DNA of 64,000 bases. It comes from Spiribacter curvatus. GTDB taxonomy: Bacteria; Pseudomonadota; Gammaproteobacteria; Nitrococcales; Nitrococcaceae. The translations under genes were made by a program, and so were the position numbers. Where the stretch lies: the NCBI RefSeq assembly GCF_000485905.1, contig NC_022664.1, forward strand, positions 1,240,001-1,304,000, in the 5' to 3' direction. Positions 54,732-64,000 of this stretch are shown here, piece by piece. Under the pieces are notes generated by a model, which was not told where the DNA came from, searched no databases, and saw nothing but the letters and a program-made list of their open reading frames with translations. Within the stretch, counting starts at the first letter, position 1. Each line of letters starts with the position of its first letter.

Positions 54732-55085
54732 ATGATCAACAATAGCGATCGAAACAACCATTCCATCAACCTCCGTGAACAGACGGAGCAGAAGAACCCG
54801 GCGCTCTGCCTGCCGGCCATGCCTCCCATGCGGCTATCGCGGGCCATCGGTCAGTGGCTTCGGGGACGTCGTCGACACCAGAGCGCTGCCGACCCGACGC
54901 GGCTGAACAGCCACCTCAAGGCCGATATCGGTATTAGCGCGCGTGAAGACCACCGCATTGGTGAACGCGAGCTGACACGGATCTATTCCCAGCCGTTGGG
55001 ACAGATCCGGCTGAGCCGGCGTGGCGGCGCACCCGCGGAGCAGCATCAGACGCGTAACCGCCGCGTGCAGGACACGCGTCACTAA
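54732..55085 (+). CDS. DUF1127-like small protein
   Basis: This 117-residue basic protein has a central helical stretch LSRAIGQWLRGRRRHQSA. A segment with LKADIGISARED follows, matching the DUF1127 (YjiS-like) consensus L.DIGlsR.d. The N-terminal 35 residues and C-terminal tail are polar and low-complexity. DUF1127 proteins are short and often stress- or RNA-related. A strong GGAGGT lies nine bases before the ATG. It is divergent from the LysR gene and ends just before a strong terminator. It is longer than most DUF1127 proteins, so the assignment is moderate. Confidence 0.65.
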   Translation: MINNSDRNNHSINLREQTEQKNPALCLPAMPPMRLSRAIGQWLRGRRRHQSAADPTRLNSHLKADIGISAREDHRIGERELTRIYSQPLGQIRLSRRGGAPAEQHQTRNRRVQDTRH

Positions 55086-55107
55086 AGCCCCGTCCCGTCG
55101 GGCCCTG

Positions 55108-55143
55108 GCCGACCGCCGGTGTCGCACGATGCCGGCGGTCGGC
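55108..55143 (+). terminator. Strong hairpin terminator after DUF1127-like gene
   Basis: GCCGACCGCCGG (55108-55119) and CCGGCGGTCGGC (55132-55143) form a perfect 12-bp stem with a 12-base loop, followed by TTGTGTCT. The stem is very stable, but the T-run is interrupted. It separates this gene from the nuclease pair. Confidence 0.65.
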
Positions 55144-55178
55144 TTGTGTCTGGCGGTGCGATCCCCGAGCATTGGGGC

Positions 55179-56468
55179 ATGAGCCTTAAACTCCTCGCCG
55201 TCGGTGACCTGCACCTGGGGCACCGGCCGGCCCGATTACCCGCTGACCTTGTGTCACGCGCGGCCGACTTCTCCCCGGCGGCGGCCTGGCGCCGAACAGT
55301 CGATCTGGCCATCCGGGAAGGCGTGGCGGCTGTTCTGCTCGCCGGCGACGTCGCCGAATCCAGTCATGATTATTTCGAGGCGCTGCCACGCCTGCAGACC
55401 GGTATCGCCGAGCTCACCCGCGCGGGTATCAAGACCCTTGCGGTCAGCGGCAACCACGACGTCAACGTCCTGCCCCGGCTGATCGATCGCGTGCCGGATG
55501 CCCATCTGCTGGGCCGTAACGGTCAGTGGGAGTCCGTCCAACTGCGCGATCCATCCGGCGGGAGCGATACCAGCGCGACGTTGTGGGGATGGTCCTTTCC
55601 CACCGATCGGGTCCACACCAGCCCGCTGACGCAGCTGCCCCCGGATCCCGGAACCGGGCCGCTGATCGGGCTTCTCCATTGCGATCGCGACCAGGCCGCG
55701 AGCCCCTACGCCCCGGTCACCAGTGATGAGCTACGCCGCACGCGGTTCGATGCCTGGCTGCTCGGGCATATCCATCAACCTGACCCGCTCGCACCGACCC
55801 GGCCAAGCGGTTATCTGGGAACGGTCGTGGGTCTGGATGCCGGTGAACCCGGCCCTCGCGGCCCCTGGCTGATTGAGATCAGCGGCGGCCATATCCAGCG
55901 CTTCGAGCAGCGTACCATTGCCCCTCTGCGCTGGGAGCGCATCGATGTCGATCTGACCGACACCGCCAGCAGCGCAGAAGTCACTCAGCGACTGAGCGAT
56001 GGACTGGCAGCACTGGGCACGCAGCTGGGCAAAGCCCGCGAACGACCGGACCTGGTGGCTCTGCGGATCCGCCTGACCGGTGACTGCGACCTGACGGAAG
56101 CGGATATCCGCGCCGCGATGCCGGAAACAGACCGGAGCCTGAGCCTGCCCGGCGCAACCGCCATCCAGTGGTTCGTCGAGTCGTGGCGCATCGACACACG
56201 ACCCGTGACGCCGCTGGAGCGACTCGCCGAGCGGGACGATCAGCCGGGACTACTCGCCAGGCGGCTGCTGATTCTCCAGCGCGACCCCGACGATGCCGAC
56301 CGCCGCGCCCTGCTCGAAGCCGCGGCGCAGCACCTGCGGTCCGCGGCTGACAAACCGCGTTGGGGTCAACTACCCGGTGATCCGCCTGACACCCACAGCG
56401 TCGCCGAATGGCTGCGCGAGAGCGGGCAGAATGCCCTGCGCGCAATGCTCGCCCAGGAGCGCGACTGA
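55179..56468 (+). CDS. YhaO-type DNA repair exonuclease (SbcD-like)
   Basis: This protein has about 429 residues with an Mre11/SbcD-type calcineurin fold: VGDLHLG (D-x-H), LAGDVAES (GD), SGNHDVN (GNHD), LLHCDRD and LGHIHQPD (GH.H). A C-terminal half of about 200 residues follows, rich in acidic and Arg residues, without the SbcD capping signature I would expect. Together with the neighbouring ATPase it should be a Mn-dependent DNA end-processing nuclease. I chose the ATG at 55179 (MSLKLLAVGDLHLG); the upstream extension is in the terminator region. It overlaps the ATPase gene by one base. Confidence 0.88.
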   Translation: MSLKLLAVGDLHLGHRPARLPADLVSRAADFSPAAAWRRTVDLAIREGVAAVLLAGDVAESSHDYFEALPRLQTGIAELTRAGIKTLAVSGNHDVNVLPRLIDRVPDAHLLGRNGQWESVQLRDPSGGSDTSATLWGWSFPTDRVHTSPLTQLPPDPGTGPLIGLLHCDRDQAASPYAPVTSDELRRTRFDAWLLGHIHQPDPLAPTRPSGYLGTVVGLDAGEPGPRGPWLIEISGGHIQRFEQRTIAPLRWERIDVDLTDTASSAEVTQRLSDGLAALGTQLGKARERPDLVALRIRLTGDCDLTEADIRAAMPETDRSLSLPGATAIQWFVESWRIDTRPVTPLERLAERDDQPGLLARRLLILQRDPDDADRRALLEAAAQHLRSAADKPRWGQLPGDPPDTHSVAEWLRESGQNALRAMLAQERD

Positions 56469-59400
56469 TGCAGCTGACCCGCATTGACATCGAGTTGTTA
56501 CCCGGCATCGATCCGATACGCGTCACCGATCTGCGAGCCGGGACGAACTTCGTCATCGGCCCCAACGCAGTCGGCAAGAGCAGCCTGATCCGGGCCCTGC
56601 ACTATTTACTCGCCGAACCGCGTCGTACCGATCCATCAGCGCTATCCGTCAGCGCCCGGTTCAATGACGGCGAGTATCGCTGGCAGGCTCAGCGCAACGG
56701 CCCCTACCGCAGCTGGCTTCGGGACGATGAACCAAGCGACCCGCCGATGCTGCCTGCAGCCGATACGCTGAACTGCTACTGGCTGCGGGCAGAGACCCTG
56801 ATTTCACCGGATGAAGACAGTGATCCGGCCCTTCAGCGCCGGTTGCGCGAAGCCCTGGCGGGTGGCATTGATCTCGATAAGGTGCGCGAGGATGCCGATC
56901 TGATCCCGCCCGCATTCCCACAGAATGAGCGTCGGGACTGGCAAGCGGCGATCAGGAACCGAGAGGCCACCGAACGCCGGTACCGGGATCTTGAGGACCA
57001 GCGTGCACGGCGGCCGGAGCTCGCCCAGCGCCGGGAAACGGCGCAAAACGCCCGGGATAGCCTCGAGCGTCTCAACCAGTGTCAACGGCTCAAGGATGCC
57101 GTGGATCAACGCCGCGCCCTCGAGGCCCACCAGGCAGGATTTCCAGCGGTCCTGCAGGCGCTCAATGGCAACGAGGGTGAGCAGGTCGACAGCCTCGACC
57201 GGCATATCGACAGCCTTCGACAACAGCTTCGTGACCTGGCGCGCACCCAGACGGAACAGGACCGGGCACTGATCGCGACCGGACTCGCTGAACGCCAGCC
57301 GGATCGGGCACTCATCAGCGACTGCCGCCAGCGGCTCGAGGCGCTGCGCAGCACCGAGCAGGCACGCACCCATGCGGCTGAGGCCATGGCCATGGCCGCA
57401 GCGGGACGCGATCACGCAGCCGCCGCCTTGAATATCGACACGCCCGCCGTGCCGTCCCTCGATCCTGCAACCATTGACGCCATCGGTGAGGCGCTCCGTG
57501 CATACCGCGATGCCCGGGATGTAGAAACGCGAGCACGCACGCCAGTACGATCACCGGACGGGATGACGCTGAGTTGGCTGGCACTCGCAGCGGTCAGTGG
57601 ACTGGGCGGGAGTGTCGCCGCTGGCCTGACCGGTCATCTGCTGGCGACTGTCGGTGGTCTGGTCGCCGGGCTGTCGGCCATCGCAGCCGGCGTGTCGCTG
57701 CGATGGCGCCAACGCACCGACGGCGACGGATTCGCGGCGGCCACGCGCGAGGCTCGGGCCGGGCTCGATGAGGCGCTCACTCAGGCGAGGCTGCAGAACC
57801 TGGACTATGTTGATCTGGGGGTGGCCCGATTCCTTGATCTGGTCGGCCAGCTCGACCGGGCACGGCTTGAGTACGAACGCGAGGCCGCGCGGGTCGCGGA
57901 TCGGGATCATCGGATCGAGGCTACACAGACCGAGGTGTACGAACGGCTTGCGCCCTGGGTTGATATCGACGCCGCTGACACACTGGCATTGCAGACCGCG
58001 CTGGAGTCGCTGGATGAACGGCTGGATCGCGCCCGCGACCGCCAGCGGGTGATCGACGGGTCGCGCCGCGAACAGGAGCGTCTGCAGGCCGAGCTCGACG
58101 ATGCGATCATGCGCAAAGCCGCGATCTATTCGATCGCGGACCTCTCCACTGACGACCGCTCTGGACTCGCCACGCGACTGGCGGATCATCAGCGCTGTAC
58201 ACACAACCAACAGGCACTCGACCAGGCCCGAGTGGTGGAGCAGCAATTGCAGGCCCCGCTGGCACAGCACCCTGATCTCATCGAGTGGAGCGCGAGCGCG
58301 GAGGCGAGCACCATCACCGCGGCGATCGAGGAAAAGCGCGAGGCAGCCGACCAGCTCGACGCCCTCACCCGTGAACTCGCCGATCTGGACGCGGATATTG
58401 CACGGGCCGGGGGCGATGACGCATTGGCCGAGGCCATGGCAGGCGAGCACGCCCTTGCCGACACCCTGACCGGGCAATATCACCGCTACCTCCAGGCGAG
58501 CCTGGGGGATTGGCTGCTGGCGGATGTCGAGGCGGATTACCGCCGGCGCCACGAGCCCGGCCTCCTCCGCGACGCCCGGGAACGCTTCGAGCAGTTCACC
58601 CACCATCAATGGTCGTTCGAGGTCGATGCTGCCCACCGGCCCGTCGCGCGGGACCTGCATCGGGATGTGCGTCGGCCGCTGACCGCCCTCTCATCGGGTA
58701 CACGGATGCAGTTGCTGCTCGCCGCGCGTATCGCCTGGGCCCGCGACCAGGAAGGTCAGGGCTCCCCCCTGCCACTGGTCCTGGACGAGGCGCTCACCAA
58801 CACCGACGCCGAACGATTCGCGGCGATTGCCCGTAACCTCGACGCACTCGCTGATCGCGAGGGGCGCCAGATCCTCTACCTGACCGCCCGGCAGGAGGAT
58901 CTCGCCCTCTGGCAGCAGAGCGTCGGACATGCGCCGCACAGGATCGATCTGGGCGCACTGCGTGGCATCACGGATCAGGCCCCGGTGCTGGCTCCCGCGA
59001 GCATAGCGCCGCAGCCGCCAGCCCCGGATGACCGCGATGCGGTAGCCTATGGCAGGCTATTGCAGGTGCCGGCAGTGGACCCGCTCGACGATGTTGGCGC
59101 TATTCACCTGTTCCACCTGCTACGCGATGACCTGATGGGCCTCTACACGCTCATGAGCGAGTGGCGTCTCGCGTCTATTGGGCCGCTCGCGGCGTGGCTC
59201 GCGACACGGGCCGGTGAGACGGGCCGTCAGCGATTATTGGTCGGGGACAGCCTCGGCGAACGGCTGCTGATCGCCCGCGCCTGGCATGAGCTTGCCCGTG
59301 AGGGACGCAACCGCCCTGTGGATCGGTCAGTGATCGAAGCGGCCGGGTGTTTCTCGGCGAAGATGGGCGAGCGTGTCGCTGAAAAGGCGGATGCGCTCGC

Positions 59401-59641
59401 GGGCGATCCGGCGGCGTTGGTCGATAGCCTCAAGCAGCGCTCGGTACCCCGCCTCCAGCAGGATCAGGTGGCCACGTTGGAGTCGTGGCTGCAGGACAAC
59501 GATTACCTTGACCCGCGGCCTCGGCTCGATGCCGAGACCCTGACCCGGCGCCTGCTCGATCGCTTGGGCCATTCGGCCGATCCGGCCCGCATCCAGCAGA
59601 TCAGCGACTGGCTGGCGGTCGGCACCGGCGACCTTGTCTGA
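56468..59641 (+). CDS. YhaN-type SbcC/Rad50-like ATPase with membrane segments and C-terminal extension
   Basis: This protein has about 1057 residues. The N-terminal ATPase lobe has GPNAVGKSSLIRAL (Walker A, near residue 36). A long coiled coil follows. A hydrophobic pair of helices lies at about 365-410 (LSWLALAAVSGLGGSVAAGL, then a second stretch to SLRW), typical of YhaN, which suggests membrane attachment. More coiled coil follows, then the signature LSSGTRMQLLLAARIA and Walker B LPLVLDEALTNTD (near 770). After the ATPase lobe ends near residue 830, an additional region of about 220 residues follows. It contains conserved-looking stretches (IHLFHLLRDDLMGLYTLMSEW, SKQ/SLKQRSVPRLQ) but no domain I recognise. 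It is probably partnered with the YhaO-type nuclease encoded before it. Confidence 0.87.
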   Translation: MQLTRIDIELLPGIDPIRVTDLRAGTNFVIGPNAVGKSSLIRALHYLLAEPRRTDPSALSVSARFNDGEYRWQAQRNGPYRSWLRDDEPSDPPMLPAADTLNCYWLRAETLISPDEDSDPALQRRLREALAGGIDLDKVREDADLIPPAFPQNERRDWQAAIRNREATERRYRDLEDQRARRPELAQRRETAQNARDSLERLNQCQRLKDAVDQRRALEAHQAGFPAVLQALNGNEGEQVDSLDRHIDSLRQQLRDLARTQTEQDRALIATGLAERQPDRALISDCRQRLEALRSTEQARTHAAEAMAMAAAGRDHAAAALNIDTPAVPSLDPATIDAIGEALRAYRDARDVETRARTPVRSPDGMTLSWLALAAVSGLGGSVAAGLTGHLLATVGGLVAGLSAIAAGVSLRWRQRTDGDGFAAATREARAGLDEALTQARLQNLDYVDLGVARFLDLVGQLDRARLEYEREAARVADRDHRIEATQTEVYERLAPWVDIDAADTLALQTALESLDERLDRARDRQRVIDGSRREQERLQAELDDAIMRKAAIYSIADLSTDDRSGLATRLADHQRCTHNQQALDQARVVEQQLQAPLAQHPDLIEWSASAEASTITAAIEEKREAADQLDALTRELADLDADIARAGGDDALAEAMAGEHALADTLTGQYHRYLQASLGDWLLADVEADYRRRHEPGLLRDARERFEQFTHHQWSFEVDAAHRPVARDLHRDVRRPLTALSSGTRMQLLLAARIAWARDQEGQGSPLPLVLDEALTNTDAERFAAIARNLDALADREGRQILYLTARQEDLALWQQSVGHAPHRIDLGALRGITDQAPVLAPASIAPQPPAPDDRDAVAYGRLLQVPAVDPLDDVGAIHLFHLLRDDLMGLYTLMSEWRLASIGPLAAWLATRAGETGRQRLLVGDSLGERLLIARAWHELAREGRNRPVDRSVIEAAGCFSAKMGERVAEKADALAGDPAALVDSLKQRSVPRLQQDQVATLESWLQDNDYLDPRPRLDAETLTRRLLDRLGHSADPARIQQISDWLAVGTGDLV

Positions 59642-59711
59642 CGCGAATCAGAGCATTGGTGATGACTCGATTGATGGTATAGGACACGACTTTCTCCAGT
59701 CATCCGGAGTA

Positions 59712-61850
59712 TCAATGATTGGGGGCGAGCTTGATCATTCGCAGGCGCAGTGCGTTGACGATAACACTCACCGAAGACAGTGACATCGCGGCCGCCGCAA
59801 AGATTGGCGATAGCAATACGCCGAAAAACGGATACAGAACCCCGGCTGCAATGGGAATGCCGGCGGAATTATAGACAAAGGCAAAAAACAGGTTCTGGCG
59901 GATATTACGCATGGTCGCCAGCGACAACCGTCGTGCCTCCACAATCCCCATCAGATCGCCTCTGAGCAGGGTGATTCCGGCGCTTTCAATGGCGACGTCG
60001 GTCCCCGTACCCATCGCGACGCCGACATCCGCAGTCGCCAGGGCAGGCGCATCGTTCACACCGTCGCCAGCCATGACGACAATCCGGCCATCGTCCTTGA
60101 GACGCTGGACGACCCGTCCCTTGTCCTCGGGCAGGACTTCCGCCCGCACCTCGTCGATGTGCAACTGACGGGCGACGGCCTCGGCGGAGATTTGATTGTC
60201 GCCGGTCAGCATGACCACGCGAATGCCGCCTCCCTGCAGGGCGGAAATAGCGGCCTCCGTGGTTTCCTTGACTGGATCGGCGATGGCGATAAGGCCGGCG
60301 ACAGAGCCGTCCACCGCCACGAAAATGACCGTCGCGCCGTCCTGGCGGAATGGATCGGTTTTCTCTTCAAAAGCCGTCACGTCGACGTTTTCCGATTCCA
60401 TCAACAGGCGGTTGCCGATCAACACCCGCTGGCCCTCGAGCGTGCCGGTCACGCCCTTGCCGTTTGGCGCGTCAAAGCCCTCCGCCTCAGGGAGATCCAG
60501 TCCCATGGCGTGAGCCTTGTCAACGATCGCCTGGGCTAATGGGTGCTCGCTGCCCTTTTCGAGGCCGCCGGCGAGCCGCATTAATGCCGCCTCGCTGAAC
60601 CCCGTCGACGCAACGATCCGGGTCACTTGAGGCTGACCCACGGTCAATGTGCCGGTCTTGTCCACCACCACGGTATCGACCTTTTCCATGCGCTCCAGCG
60701 CCTCGGCGTCACGGATCAGCACACCGCTCTGAGCGCCCCGGCCGACACCAACCATGATCGACATCGGTGTTGCCAGGCCCAGGGCGCACGGGCAGGCAAT
60801 GATCACGACACTGACAGCCGCGATCAGCGCGAAGGCCATCGGTGGCGCCGGTCCGAGGACCGACCAGACGATGAAGGCCACGACGGCGATCGCCAACACG
60901 GTCGGTACGAAATACGCCGCCACCGTATCGGCCAGACTCTGGATGGGGGCACGGCTGCGCTGGGCGCGGGTCACCATCTGCACAATCTGCGCCAGCATGG
61001 TATCGCGGCCGACCCGATCGGCCCGCATGATAAAGCTTCCCTGCTGGTTGATGCTGCCGCCAATCACCTCATCGCCGGGTTGCTTGCCACCCGCCAGCGG
61101 CTCCCCCGTCACCATCGATTCATCCACGTTGGAGCGGCCTTCAAGCAGCTCTCCATCCAGCGGCACTTTGTCCCCCGGGCGAACCCGCAGGCGGTCGCCC
61201 ACGGCGATCTCGTCCAGCGACACATCCGACTCGCCACCCTGCTCATCGAGCCTGCGTGCGGTCGCAGGCGCCAGATCGAGGAGCGCCTTAATGGCGCCTG
61301 AGGTTTTCTCGCGCGCCCGCAGCTCCAGCACCTGACCGAGCAACACGAGCACGACAATGACCGCTGCTGCCTCGAAGTAGACGGCGACCGAGCCATCCTG
61401 CTGACGGAAGGTCGCCGGGAAGATCGACGGTGCCAGTGTGGCCACAAGGCTGTAGATCAACGCCACTCCCGTCCCAATGGCAATCAGCGTGAACATGTTC
61501 AGGTTGCGGCTGACGACCGATTTCCAACCCCGGACGAAGAACGGCCAGCCACACCAGGCCACCACCGGCGTTGCCAGGACCAGCTGAATCCAGTTCGAGG
61601 CCTGCGGGGCAATCAGGGCATCGAGCCTGATCAGATGACTGCCCATCTCGAGCATCAGTACCGGCAGAGCCAGAAACAGCCCGATCCAGAAGCGGCGCGT
61701 CATATCTGTGAGCTCCGCGGACGGCCCGTCATCGCGGCTCACTGTCTCCGGTTCCAGCGCCATGCCACAGATCGGACAGTCACCCGGCATTGGCTGGCGG
61801 ATCTCCGGATGCATGGGACAGGTGTAGTAGAGCGGGTTCTGTTCGGCCAT
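59712..61850 (-). CDS. Copper-type P1B ATPase (CopA-like) with HMBD
   Basis: This 712-residue protein has no classic GMxCxxC HMA domain. Its N-terminus carries a heavy-metal-binding motif [25 protein letters not shown] (split here as [10 protein letters not shown] and GDCPICGM). Eight helices are predicted, with the ion-path CPC in [14 protein letters not shown]. The phosphorylation site is DKTGTLTVG, and the HP motif is in [11 protein letters not shown]. The hinge is [12 protein letters not shown] and [12 protein letters not shown]. It should pump Cu(I) or a similar ion out of the cytoplasm. No CueR- or CopZ-type gene is adjacent. It is divergent from mutS, about 99 bases apart. Confidence 0.92.
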   Translation of the reverse strand: MAEQNPLYYTCPMHPEIRQPMPGDCPICGMALEPETVSRDDGPSAELTDMTRRFWIGLFLALPVLMLEMGSHLIRLDALIAPQASNWIQLVLATPVVAWCGWPFFVRGWKSVVSRNLNMFTLIAIGTGVALIYSLVATLAPSIFPATFRQQDGSVAVYFEAAAVIVVLVLLGQVLELRAREKTSGAIKALLDLAPATARRLDEQGGESDVSLDEIAVGDRLRVRPGDKVPLDGELLEGRSNVDESMVTGEPLAGGKQPGDEVIGGSINQQGSFIMRADRVGRDTMLAQIVQMVTRAQRSRAPIQSLADTVAAYFVPTVLAIAVVAFIVWSVLGPAPPMAFALIAAVSVVIIACPCALGLATPMSIMVGVGRGAQSGVLIRDAEALERMEKVDTVVVDKTGTLTVGQPQVTRIVASTGFSEAALMRLAGGLEKGSEHPLAQAIVDKAHAMGLDLPEAEGFDAPNGKGVTGTLEGQRVLIGNRLLMESENVDVTAFEEKTDPFRQDGATVIFVAVDGSVAGLIAIADPVKETTEAAISALQGGGIRVVMLTGDNQISAEAVARQLHIDEVRAEVLPEDKGRVVQRLKDDGRIVVMAGDGVNDAPALATADVGVAMGTGTDVAIESAGITLLRGDLMGIVEARRLSLATMRNIRQNLFFAFVYNSAGIPIAAGVLYPFFGVLLSPIFAAAAMSLSSVSVIVNALRLRMIKLAPNH

Positions 61851-61949
61851 GACAGGCCTCCCGTTATATCGACCGTGTGGGGTTCAAGCCGCGCCCTGAT
61901 GGTGAGTGCATCTGTACAATGCTGATCACCACCGAAAGTCAGTAGCAGT

Positions 61950-64000
61950 ATGGGTTCCACCGAGTCATCCAAACATACACCCATGATGCAGCAGTTTCTG
62001 CGCATCAAGGCAGCGCACCCCGATATCCTGCTGTTCTATCGCATGGGCGACTTCTACGAGCTCTTCTATGAGGATGCGCGCCGGGCGTCGGCACTGCTCG
62101 ATATCACCCTGACACAGCGCGGCGAATCAGCGGGTGCGCCGATCCCCATGGCCGGCGTGCCGATCCATAGCTATGAGGGCTACCTGGCTCGGCTTCTGGC
62201 ACGGGGCGAGTCGGTCGCGATCTGCGAGCAGGTCGGTGACCCAGCCACCGCCAAGGGCCCCGTGGAACGCCAGGTGGTCCGGGTGGTGACGCCCGGCACG
62301 GTCACCGACGAGGCCTTGCTGGAGGATCGGCGCAGCAATCTACTCACCGCCCTGACCCGTGACGGCGATGACTGGGGACTCGCCAGCCTGGAGCTTGCGG
62401 CTGGCCGGTATACGGTCTGCGAGGGACGGGGAGAGGCCGAGCTGAGCGCCGAACTCGAACGCCTCTCGCCGACTGAGCTGTTGATCGCTGAATCGGCCCC
62501 ACCACCGGCCAGCTGGCGGGACGCTGCGGGCCTGACCCGCCGGCCGCCCTGGCATTTCGAGCATGAGGCCAGCGAGCGGGCACTCATCCGCCACTTCGGC
62601 ACCCGCGATCTGAGTGGTTTCGGTGTGACCGCAATGCCCCGGGCAATCGCGGCTGCCGGGGCTATCCTGCAGTATGTCGCCGATACACAGCGCTCGGCAC
62701 TGCCGCATATCCGCGAACTGCGCATCGAACAGACCGATGCCGCGATCACGATCGACGCCGCCAGCCGGCGTAATCTCGAGCTCGAAACCAACCTCGCCGG
62801 TGGGAGTGATCACACCCTTGCCGCAGTGCTCGACACGACCGTTACCGCCATGGGCAGCCGTACGCTGCGGCGCTGGATCAACCGCCCGCTGCGTGACCAG
62901 GCGGTGCTTCGCGATCGTCAGTCGGCGATCGCTGCGCTGATCGAGCGCGACCCGACCCCATTGCGCGAACAGTTGCGGCGCTGTGCCGATGTTGAGCGGA
63001 TCAGCGCCCGCGTCGGGATGGGATCGGCGCGACCGCGCGATTTGACCGGGCTACGCGACACACTCGGCGTGCTGCCGGATCTCGCCGCCGATCTCCACGG
63101 ATTCGAGGAACCACGACTGCAGACGCTCGCCCGTGACGCCGCACCGCTACCAGTGCCGGCCGATGCGCTGCAGCGAGCGCTGGTCGCCCAGCCACCGGTG
63201 GTGATCCGCGACGGCGGCGTCATTGCCGATGGATACGACGCCACCCTCGATGAGCTGCGCGATCTCTCGCGTCATGCCGATGACTATCTCGCCGATCTCG
63301 AGGTCCGTGAACGCGAGGCCACCGGACTCAACTCGCTCAAGGTGAGTTTCAACCGCGTCCATGGCTACTACATCGAAATCAGTCGCAGCCAGAGCGGACA
63401 GGCACCCACCCGCTACACCCGGCGACAGACGCTCAAGGGAACCGAGCGCTATATCACCCCTGAGCTCAAGGCATTCGAGGACAAGGTATTGTCCGCCCGC
63501 GAGCGGGCACTGGCCCGGGAGAAAACCCTCTACGAGGAACTGGTCGACTGGCTTGGCGAGCACCTCGCCGGGCTGCTCGATCTTGCCGCCGCGCTTGACG
63601 AACTGGATACTCTTGCCACCCTGGCGGAACGGGCCGATCGCCTCGGCTACAGCCGGCCAGTCCTGCAACCAACGCCGGGGATTACGATCAGCGAGGGCCG
63701 GCACCCGGTCGTCGAGCACAGCACCGAGGATCCGTTCATCGCCAATGACATCGGACTCGATGATCGGCAACGGATGCTCATGATCACGGGCCCTAATATG
63801 GGCGGCAAGTCGACCTATATGCGCCAGATCGCCCTGATCACGCTGATGGCCCACATTGGCAGCTTCGTCCCGGCAACGGCGGCGACATTCGGACCCATCG
63901 ATCGTATTTTCACCCGCATCGGCGCGTCCGACGATCTCGCCGGCGGGCGATCGACGTTCATGGTGGAGATGACCGAGACGGCGAACATCCTCCGCAATGC
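61950..64000 (+). CDS. mutS: DNA mismatch repair protein MutS, cut by window edge
   Basis: From the ATG at 61950 the frame is open to the window end, giving about 683 residues. The mismatch-binding domain I has [28 protein letters not shown] with the Phe-x-Glu of mismatch recognition. Connector, core and clamp domains follow ([34 protein letters not shown]). The ATPase domain has Walker [16 protein letters not shown], and the window ends just after [14 protein letters not shown]. It starts DNA mismatch repair. The C-terminal part lies outside the window. Confidence 0.97.
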   Translation, partial: MGSTESSKHTPMMQQFLRIKAAHPDILLFYRMGDFYELFYEDARRASALLDITLTQRGESAGAPIPMAGVPIHSYEGYLARLLARGESVAICEQVGDPATAKGPVERQVVRVVTPGTVTDEALLEDRRSNLLTALTRDGDDWGLASLELAAGRYTVCEGRGEAELSAELERLSPTELLIAESAPPPASWRDAAGLTRRPPWHFEHEASERALIRHFGTRDLSGFGVTAMPRAIAAAGAILQYVADTQRSALPHIRELRIEQTDAAITIDAASRRNLELETNLAGGSDHTLAAVLDTTVTAMGSRTLRRWINRPLRDQAVLRDRQSAIAALIERDPTPLREQLRRCADVERISARVGMGSARPRDLTGLRDTLGVLPDLAADLHGFEEPRLQTLARDAAPLPVPADALQRALVAQPPVVIRDGGVIADGYDATLDELRDLSRHADDYLADLEVREREATGLNSLKVSFNRVHGYYIEISRSQSGQAPTRYTRRQTLKGTERYITPELKAFEDKVLSARERALAREKTLYEELVDWLGEHLAGLLDLAAALDELDTLATLAERADRLGYSRPVLQPTPGITISEGRHPVVEHSTEDPFIANDIGLDDRQRMLMITGPNMGGKSTYMRQIALITLMAHIGSFVPATAATFGPIDRIFTRIGASDDLAGGRSTFMVEMTETANILRN

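Noticed and set aside
57551-58660. 369-codon minus-strand frame inside the YhaN-type gene
   Set aside because: The plus-strand frame has Walker motifs and coiled coil; this frame shows no recognisable domain.

Overview
The window is a gene-dense, high-GC chromosome segment from a gammaproteobacterium. It has no insertion sequence, prophage, CRISPR array or rRNA, and no gap over 300 bases lacks a gene or RNA. The rpoE-rseA-rseB-mucD-lepA order, sdhCDAB with sdhE/ygfX, ffs-dnaX-ybaB-recR and the PrfB frameshift are typical gammaproteobacterial arrangements. A BCCT osmolyte transporter with an acidic N-terminus, very compact spacing and GC-rich codons suggest a moderately halophilic Ectothiorhodospiraceae-type bacterium (for example Spiribacter-like). 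That placement is an inference from gene content, not a database match.

Layout. 1-4.5 kb, minus: envelope-stress operon rpoE-rseA-rseB-mucD, then lepA (cut by the window edge). 4.6-8.9 kb, minus: succinate dehydrogenase sdhCDAB with the flavinylation factor sdhE, ygfX, and an upstream SDHAF4/DUF1674-like small protein. 9.0-14.4 kb, plus: ygfZ, then an RND adaptor and pump. 14.4-22.0 kb, minus: thrH, a YfcE-type phosphodiesterase, hrpA, prfB with its programmed +1 frameshift, and lysS. 22.1-26.6 kb, plus: a Bax-inhibitor-1 family protein with a terminator, cysB, and a cNMP/CBS/DUF294 protein coupled to a DnaQ-like exonuclease. 26.6-31.6 kb, minus: the SRP RNA, dnaX-ybaB-recR, a terminator, then a uspA-BCCT pair. 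31.6-41.7 kb: chrA; a UbiH-type hydroxylase with a sulfatase-fold membrane protein; a short opgH; lon with a sigma-32-like promoter; TrpB2; an ArsR-type regulator.

41.8-43.7 kb holds tRNA-Glu, tRNA-Ala and gltX on the minus strand and tRNA-Val on the plus strand. The two tRNA promoters are almost identical. 43.8-47.7 kb is a glcDEF glycolate oxidase operon that looks less GC-rich than its neighbours and begins just after tRNA-Val. 47.7-54.6 kb: moeA, a Tas-like aldo/keto reductase overlapping a TtrS/TtrR-like two-component pair, an outer-membrane beta-barrel candidate and a LysR regulator. 54.7-64 kb: a DUF1127-like small protein with a strong terminator, a YhaO/YhaN (SbcCD-like) nuclease-ATPase pair with an unusual C-terminal extension, a copper-type P-ATPase, and the start of mutS.

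Most of the window is conserved housekeeping. The parts most worth a second look are the YhaO/YhaN pair, the orphan TtrSR-like system, the DUF294-exonuclease pair, the short opgH without opgG beside a sulfatase-fold protein, and the glc insertion beside tRNA-Val.
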